Source of the DNA: Allacma fusca
Taxonomy: Eukaryota; Arthropoda; Collembola; Symphypleona; Sminthuridae
Direction: 5' to 3'
NCBI GenBank assembly: GCA_947179485.1
Contig: OX359245.1
Span: forward strand, 21,935,067 to 21,999,066
Length of the DNA: 64,000 nucleotides
Shown here: positions 59,236 to 64,000 of the stretch, one piece after another
How the letters are laid out: every line of letters begins with the position of its first letter
Numbering within the stretch: the stretch's first letter is position 1
Position numbers and translations under genes: made by a program
The notes under the pieces: generated by a model
Database searches by the model: none
Seen by the model: the letters and a program-made list of their open reading frames with translations, nothing else
Told to the model about the DNA's origin: nothing

Positions 59236-60903
59236 TGTAGCACAAAAGGTCGAAGAGGTAAAGATTATTTTATGCGAAAAAGCGGTTGATATTGCGGCCT
59301 TTGTAGTAACATTTATTGACGATGATACAAATATGAGTTTATATACTGTCCCGGGATACAATACAATTGTTAAGAACCGTTGTAATCAGAACTTTGATAC
59401 AATTAATCTGTTATCGTCCCTTAGTATGTGCGACTATAAACAAGTAATTAATGTACAAACCCGTATAACTTCTGGTAAACGTATATCAAGCTCGCTTATA
59501 GCTCATGTGTATGTACCAACTGCCTTGTACATTGATTGGAGTAGTAATACTACAGGATTGTCTGATCATGACTACCTGTTTTATAGTGTGCTAAGGTATC
59601 CGCATATGAAGTCAAAGAGATTGTTACAAATGATCTCATAGGTATTGATTGATGCCTATTCAAAACGGAAACGGCTGGAGATTGATTGGAACTTTTTTTG
59701 AATCCTAATTACAGTATCAATTTTGTATATAATGTTATAGCTACCACAGTGCGTGTTACTGGATGATTTTGCAGTTGTACATAAGAAATGTGTAAAATCT
59801 TCAGTGAAGTTATGGGTGGATAAAGACACGCGTATACTCATTAAAGAGAAAGATACATTTACAAAACTTGCATGCTTGCAAAGCTCATAATTCTGGAATA
59901 CGAATAAACAGCTCCGTGCAAATGTTAAGCATAATATCTATGCAGCTGAGCGTAAGTAATTTAGTATACAAACCAATGGAAACCATACAATCAATGGTAT
60001 GTGGAGAGTAATTGATGAGGCTATGTGTATTACAAGACATACTGGAACTCAGCTAGACAAACGTGCCTGTGAAAATACCACTACACGGCCGTATAGTTAA
60101 ATATGTGACTCATTAGCATTCTCATTTACTGTGCCGTGTAATTATAATAATGATGATATTCTTAAATTAAAAAACACATTTGATGGTAATTCTATATGCA
60201 AAAACATTACCTACGACGACGTTTGGTATGCTGTACGTGGTATGAAGCGTAAAAGTAATAAGCAAGATGTTATCAATATGGTCCTTTTCTGTAAAGCTGC
60301 AATTGTTACTCTTGTACTTTTACTATTACTCAGACACTTACTCTCACGATTTCTTATGACACTTTCTTATCCCAAATTTTTAGCAATATGCAAATGTGGC
60401 TGGATAGAATACATGTAGATAGATAGGGCACATGATAACTCTGTTACTATTAATACGTCGAAAAAAACATGTGTAATTCCCAACAAGTCAACCCGTAGCA
60501 TTAGTACAGACTGTAAATTGTATATTATTGGGGAGGAGATAGAACGAGTGTCGTCGTATAAACATCTAGGCATTATTATTAAAGACAAACTAAGTTTTAA
60601 AGATCATTGTGACCACCTTTTGAAAAAGGTGTCTAAATCTATGGGTGCATTGTTTAAGGTACACCGTTACCTCAATGGGGATACAATACGTATACTAATC
60701 AATTCCTTTGTACGTTCCCATATAGATTATTGCTTTCTTGTTTGAACAGGTTTATGTAAGTCCAAGGTTGAGCTTCTCCAGCGAAGGCCGGATAAGTTCT
60801 TGCTAACTGTACTGATTTATGACTTTGAAATTAATTAGTGTCTGGGGTGAAAGCAGATATAAATATTGAGTCCTTTAACACATTGAATAAAAAATAATAA
60901 TAA
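59236..60903 (+). pseudogene. Degraded non-LTR retrotransposon, fragment 2: endonuclease, linker, reverse transcriptase thumb
   Basis: The frames join into one LINE polyprotein remnant. The endonuclease begins with KIILCEKAVDIAAFVVTFID and YTVPGYNTIV, and ends with DYKQVINVQTRI and GLSDHDYLFYSV, keeping the SDH-type Asp-His. The linker is well preserved (for example KLACLQSS, QLRANVKHNIYAAER, TINGMWRVIDEA). From 60,131 NITYDDVWYAVRGMKRKSN opens the reverse transcriptase, but the palm with the catalytic motifs is missing between about 60,340 and 60,380. The thumb follows: RVSSYKHLGIIIKDKLSF and RILINSFVRSHIDYC. The 3' end is marked by AAT repeats at about 60,887-60,903. It belongs to a different family from the minus-strand LINE. 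An internal deletion and several stops disable it. Confidence 0.75.
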
Positions 60904-61620
60904 TGATTATACTTGGTGGGCCGGGCTGTCTTGTCTTTTACGTGAGAAGGCGAGTCTGGTTCAAATTTTATGGTCCTGGAATCCTTGGAGCTTTTCGTGT
61001 CCGTGGAGCTTCCTATGAAACTCCCGGGTATCCAGTCAGATTCCTTCCTAACGGTGATGGGTCTGCCTCGTCCGCGTCCTGCAGTTATAACATTTTGGCT
61101 GATTTCCTTGGATTTTCCGTTCTACTGACAACCACGAACTCATCCCGACTGGGTGTTGCATAATTCTGGTGGATACGTTGGTCAATTTCTTCTCTGGTAG
61201 AGCTGTACCGGTCATCCTGTTTGATGGCTTCTCGCTTACGTCGAGGATGCTGACACGAGTTATTCCGCAGTTTTGATCCATTCTTTTCGGAATGTTTCCT
61301 TGCCCATGTCCAGACAAGTCGTAGGTCTCTTCGAGGTGTGCCCGTGGATCTCACTGGTAATCACCGTCCGGGAGCATCCTGTTGCCTACCTCGTTTTCTT
61401 ATTTGTAGGCGTGGACAAGCTAAGGATCTTTGGGTTAGCATTTCCGTGTTTTGAAAGGGGGAATCTTCTTCCTTTTTGGTGCAGGTTCGAATTTTTGTCC
61501 CATTTAAAGACAGACAACTTCGTATGGTGCTCGCCCGGCTGCGATTTCCAGCCGTGTGCAAAAGATCACCTCAAAAACATCGTTGACAGGAAATAGCGGG
61601 CCAGTGTCTATTCAACAATA
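60904..61620. other. GC-richer segment of unknown origin
   Basis: Base composition changes abruptly after the AAT tail of LINE fragment 2, from AT-rich to roughly balanced, and reverts near 61,620. Several overlapping frames of 66-107 codons are open on both strands. One minus-strand frame has basic, Arg/Lys-rich stretches, and a GRGRGRP run near 61,060-61,080. I recognise no domain. It may be part of another retroelement. Confidence 0.35.
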
Positions 61621-61718
61621 TACCACATCGTTCCACATATCAAAAAGTTTCGGAATTAAAAGTAACTACTATTGTAATCAAATGTAAGTAATAATTAATG
61701 CTAAAAAACTCCTTTAAT

Positions 61719-63060
61719 ATGGCAAAATATAAGGCAGGATCCCAGGGAAAATGTAAAATATGTTATAAAGCTAATGGACGAAACACTGCTATGATTTGTA
61801 AAATATGCAAATAACTATGCCATAATACTGATTGTTTACGACTTCTATAACCATCCCAGAATTTAGGGCACTAGCAGCACCAAACACCTGGATTTGAATT
61901 TTGTGTCTATACACACCAAATATCTCGCCTTGACATCCCTTCCAAATCAACCAAGCTAAAAATACCGATTCATTCTTGCTGCCTACAAACGGCCAGCTAC
62001 CTCTTAACACAACATTGAATACCACTAGTGTAAAAATCCCCAAAGGCTTCTCAATAATACATCTAAACATATTTAGCGTTAAAACAAAACTAGAAGCAAT
62101 AATTAACATAGATAAGATAGATGTTATGTGTCAAGGATAAACGTAGCTTAATGAGAGCATAAGTAGCAATGAACTAGATATACCTAGGTACAACTTGCAC
62201 AGAAATGACAAGGGAAAACCAGGAGGAGGCCTTCGTTTTTCATAGAAGATAAACACACTACTGAAAACATAGACTCAAGTGTTGACTCAAATGTTTCCTC
62301 TGGAGAAACGCTACTTATACTTATCAAACTCCCCAGCGATACACCATTTGCAGTTTTGAACACATATATACCTCCTTCTCACCTTGTCAATGACGATAAA
62401 TTCCTTTTTATACTTAATGAAATAGTTAAAACAATAAATACTAGATGGAATGATATGTACCTATTAGGAGATCTAAATGTAGATCTTTTTAAAAAATTTA
62501 GTCAAGATACCTATCTCAAATATTGCACAAATATACTAACCCTGACACAGCTTATAAATATTCCCCTAGAACTACTCAAACAAAATTCAGCACTTACATA
62601 CCACATATACACTAATGTGGTAATGTAATTAACTATAATTCTATACTTAATTCAGGAGTACTCCCATGTGGGCTTAGTGGCCATGATATAATATATACTA
62701 CGCGAAACAAAACAAAACTCTCATTTGCTCCGAAAGAAATAACATGTAAAAACTATTCAAAAATTAACAGAAAATCTCGGAAAAGCGATTTACAATGCAA
62801 ATTGGGAGATTATAAATGCACTGGATGGAGACTGCAACCTTTAAAATCCTATCTCTATGTATTATAGACGAATACTTACTTATTACGACAAAGCGAATGA
62901 AAATCAAACCAGGCAAATGGCTGCAATTTAATATAAAAAACTGATTCATAGGGAAAACAGCTTGAAAAAAATTGATATTTAAGGTAAATCTAACGCGACT
63001 TGGAAAAATTATAAAAAGAAAAAATGTAAACAATGTAAAAATGTAATGATGTAACATGTG
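61719..63060 (+). pseudogene. Degraded non-LTR retrotransposon, fragment 3: PHD-type finger and AP endonuclease
   Basis: The ATG at 61,719 leads to KCKICYKANGRN and MICKICK, the first cysteine pairs of the PHD-like finger that opens many CR1-group proteins. Further on, IPKGFSIIHLNIFSVKTKLE (about 62,030-62,090) opens the endonuclease, with Asn in the HLNI strand. From 62,356 NTYIPPSHLVNDDKFLFILN, NTRWNDMYLLGDLNVDLFKK and LTQLINIPLE follow, then LPCGLSGHDIIYTT, where the catalytic SDH has become SGH. FAPKEITCKNYSKIN ends that domain. A decayed linker is traceable to about 63,060. Frames change at least six times, and no reverse transcriptase of the same family follows before another fragment starts. 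Confidence 0.75.
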
Positions 63061-63525
63061 TTACATTTTGAATAGAAAGCTAAAACTTGTTTTATATGAT
63101 TTTTCTTAGAAAATTGTAGGAAAAACTTAATTTAAGATAAATATCGTTGAAGCTAAATATGCTGTGAATGCCGTTATAACCGTCATTCATTTTAAAACTG
63201 TTTTGACAACAAAAACTACAAAAAAAATTTCTAAAACCATATGAATAGCAAAAAACCATATTTTTCTAATTTATAATTCTGCCAAGAACTACAAAATGCC
63301 AACAAACAATTGATCATGTCTTGGAATGTATCCTAATTAAAGGATATAGCTTTCAATATAGTTATTCAAAATTCTACGTACGCAATCCTGTCGCACGTGG
63401 TAATTTGTTGTCTGCAATCAGGCTGTAGATAAAGTGTCCAATGAGCGTTGTACTAACCAAATTTGTAACACTTAACAATTATACACTCGCAAATTCATTT
63501 CCCAGGATGTAAATTATTCACTTTA
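63061..63525. other. AT-rich spacer between LINE fragments
   Basis: No gene recognised. Confidence 0.4.
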
Positions 63526-63964
63526 TTCGTAGTCCTCGCTAGGGCTTTTGTCTCCTTGAAACATGAGATCTTGTGGAAGAAATTACACAGCTTTGGTGTG
63601 AGCCCTCAATTTATAAATAGTGTAGTTAGCCTGTATAAAAATGTTGTCTATGAAGTACGAGCTGCTAATACCCACCCCACTGCATTTAATGTTTCCCAAA
63701 TCAAACTCCAAGGGGACATTTTACGTCCCTTGTTTTTTAGCTCTATACATCTCGGATTTAGACCAGTTCTTTGACTCTAAAAGAGCTACTCCCGTACGGC
63801 TAGTCGGTACAAACTCTGTGAACCACCTCTTACTTGCCGACGATAACGTCACTTTTTATTATTATTATCATCTTTATTTAAGTGTCAAAGAGATCAATAC
63901 AAGTATTGGTTTTCATTCCAGACACGACATGGTCAAACAGAGAAAAACAAAAAACTACCAATAG
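63526..63964 (+). pseudogene. Non-LTR retrotransposon reverse transcriptase fragment 4, at the window edge
   Basis: Reads KHEILWKKLHSFGVSPQFIN and SLYKNVVYEVRAANT (63,556-63,700), matching the stretch after the KAFDxVxH motif, then QGDILRPLFF and, after a one-base shift, YISDLDQFF and NHLLLADDNVTFYYY, holding the ADD active-site Asp pair. The motif spacing fits reverse transcriptases with a large insertion before ADD. It is of a different family from fragments 1-3. One frameshift (about 63,700-63,750) and the window end prevent judging its completeness. Confidence 0.65.
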
Positions 63965-64000
63965 CAAGGCCAGATCAGTAACCAGTATGCAATTGGATGA

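Noticed and set aside
61484-61494. tRNA B-box-like GGTTCGAATTT
   Set aside because: No A box, acceptor stem or anticodon arm at the right distance; similar single boxes at 30.2 and 60.96 kb fail the same test.
1-64000. CRISPR arrays, operons, bacterial promoters or riboswitches
   Set aside because: The window is animal nuclear DNA; no regularly spaced repeat with unique spacers and no bacterial-type signals were seen.

Overview
This window is animal nuclear DNA, most probably from an insect with a large, repeat-rich, AT-rich genome. It has no operons, ribosome binding sites or dense coding. The only host coding sequence I can support is one exon near the left edge (about 2.36-2.86 kb, minus strand). 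It encodes the Tondu (Scalloped-binding) domain of Vestigial, a wing and appendage selector cofactor, and is bounded by plausible splice sites. The next ~20 kb is AT-rich non-coding DNA, possibly vg intron or intergenic. It holds one clear inverted-repeat element (3.04-3.70 kb) and small simple repeats.

The middle (24-38 kb) carries non-autonomous DNA transposons: a ~1.4 kb element with AGGCACTCCGGAA termini at 24.5-25.9 kb, and a well-defined 1,244 bp hAT-type element at 32,675-33,918 with an exact 8 bp target duplication. These are followed by scrambled Ty3/Gypsy remnants: an integrase, a gag-type zinc knuckle and two short LTR-start-like repeats. There is an assembly gap at 37,211-37,410.

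The right half is a dense graveyard of mobile and virus-derived DNA. A nearly complete minus-strand non-LTR retrotransposon (PHD finger, AP endonuclease, reverse transcriptase) ends in an ATTTG-type tail and is broken only by one frameshift in a run of nine A. Next comes a minus-strand, frameshifted glycoprotein precursor of the phlebovirus type, with a Gn-like part, membrane segments and the N-terminal half of a Gc-like class II fusion protein. Divergently from it, on the plus strand, runs a ~6.5 kb block of decayed Polinton/Maverick (adintovirus-type) genes: penton-like, PX-like minor capsid, major capsid, integrase 1, integrase 2, a second penton-like gene, packaging ATPase, a gene of a family I recall only as uncharacterised, and a PD-(D/E)XK-like nuclease fragment of the retroelement type. 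Two integrases and two pentons indicate at least two Polinton copies in the same orientation.

After a ~36 bp minisatellite (52.0-52.65 kb), the remainder (53-64 kb) holds fragments of at least three non-LTR retrotransposons. Nothing in the Polinton block is intact, so it is a fossil. Its points of interest are the gene set, the tandem arrangement and the adjacent class II glycoprotein locus. All family assignments come from motif recognition by eye, without database searches.
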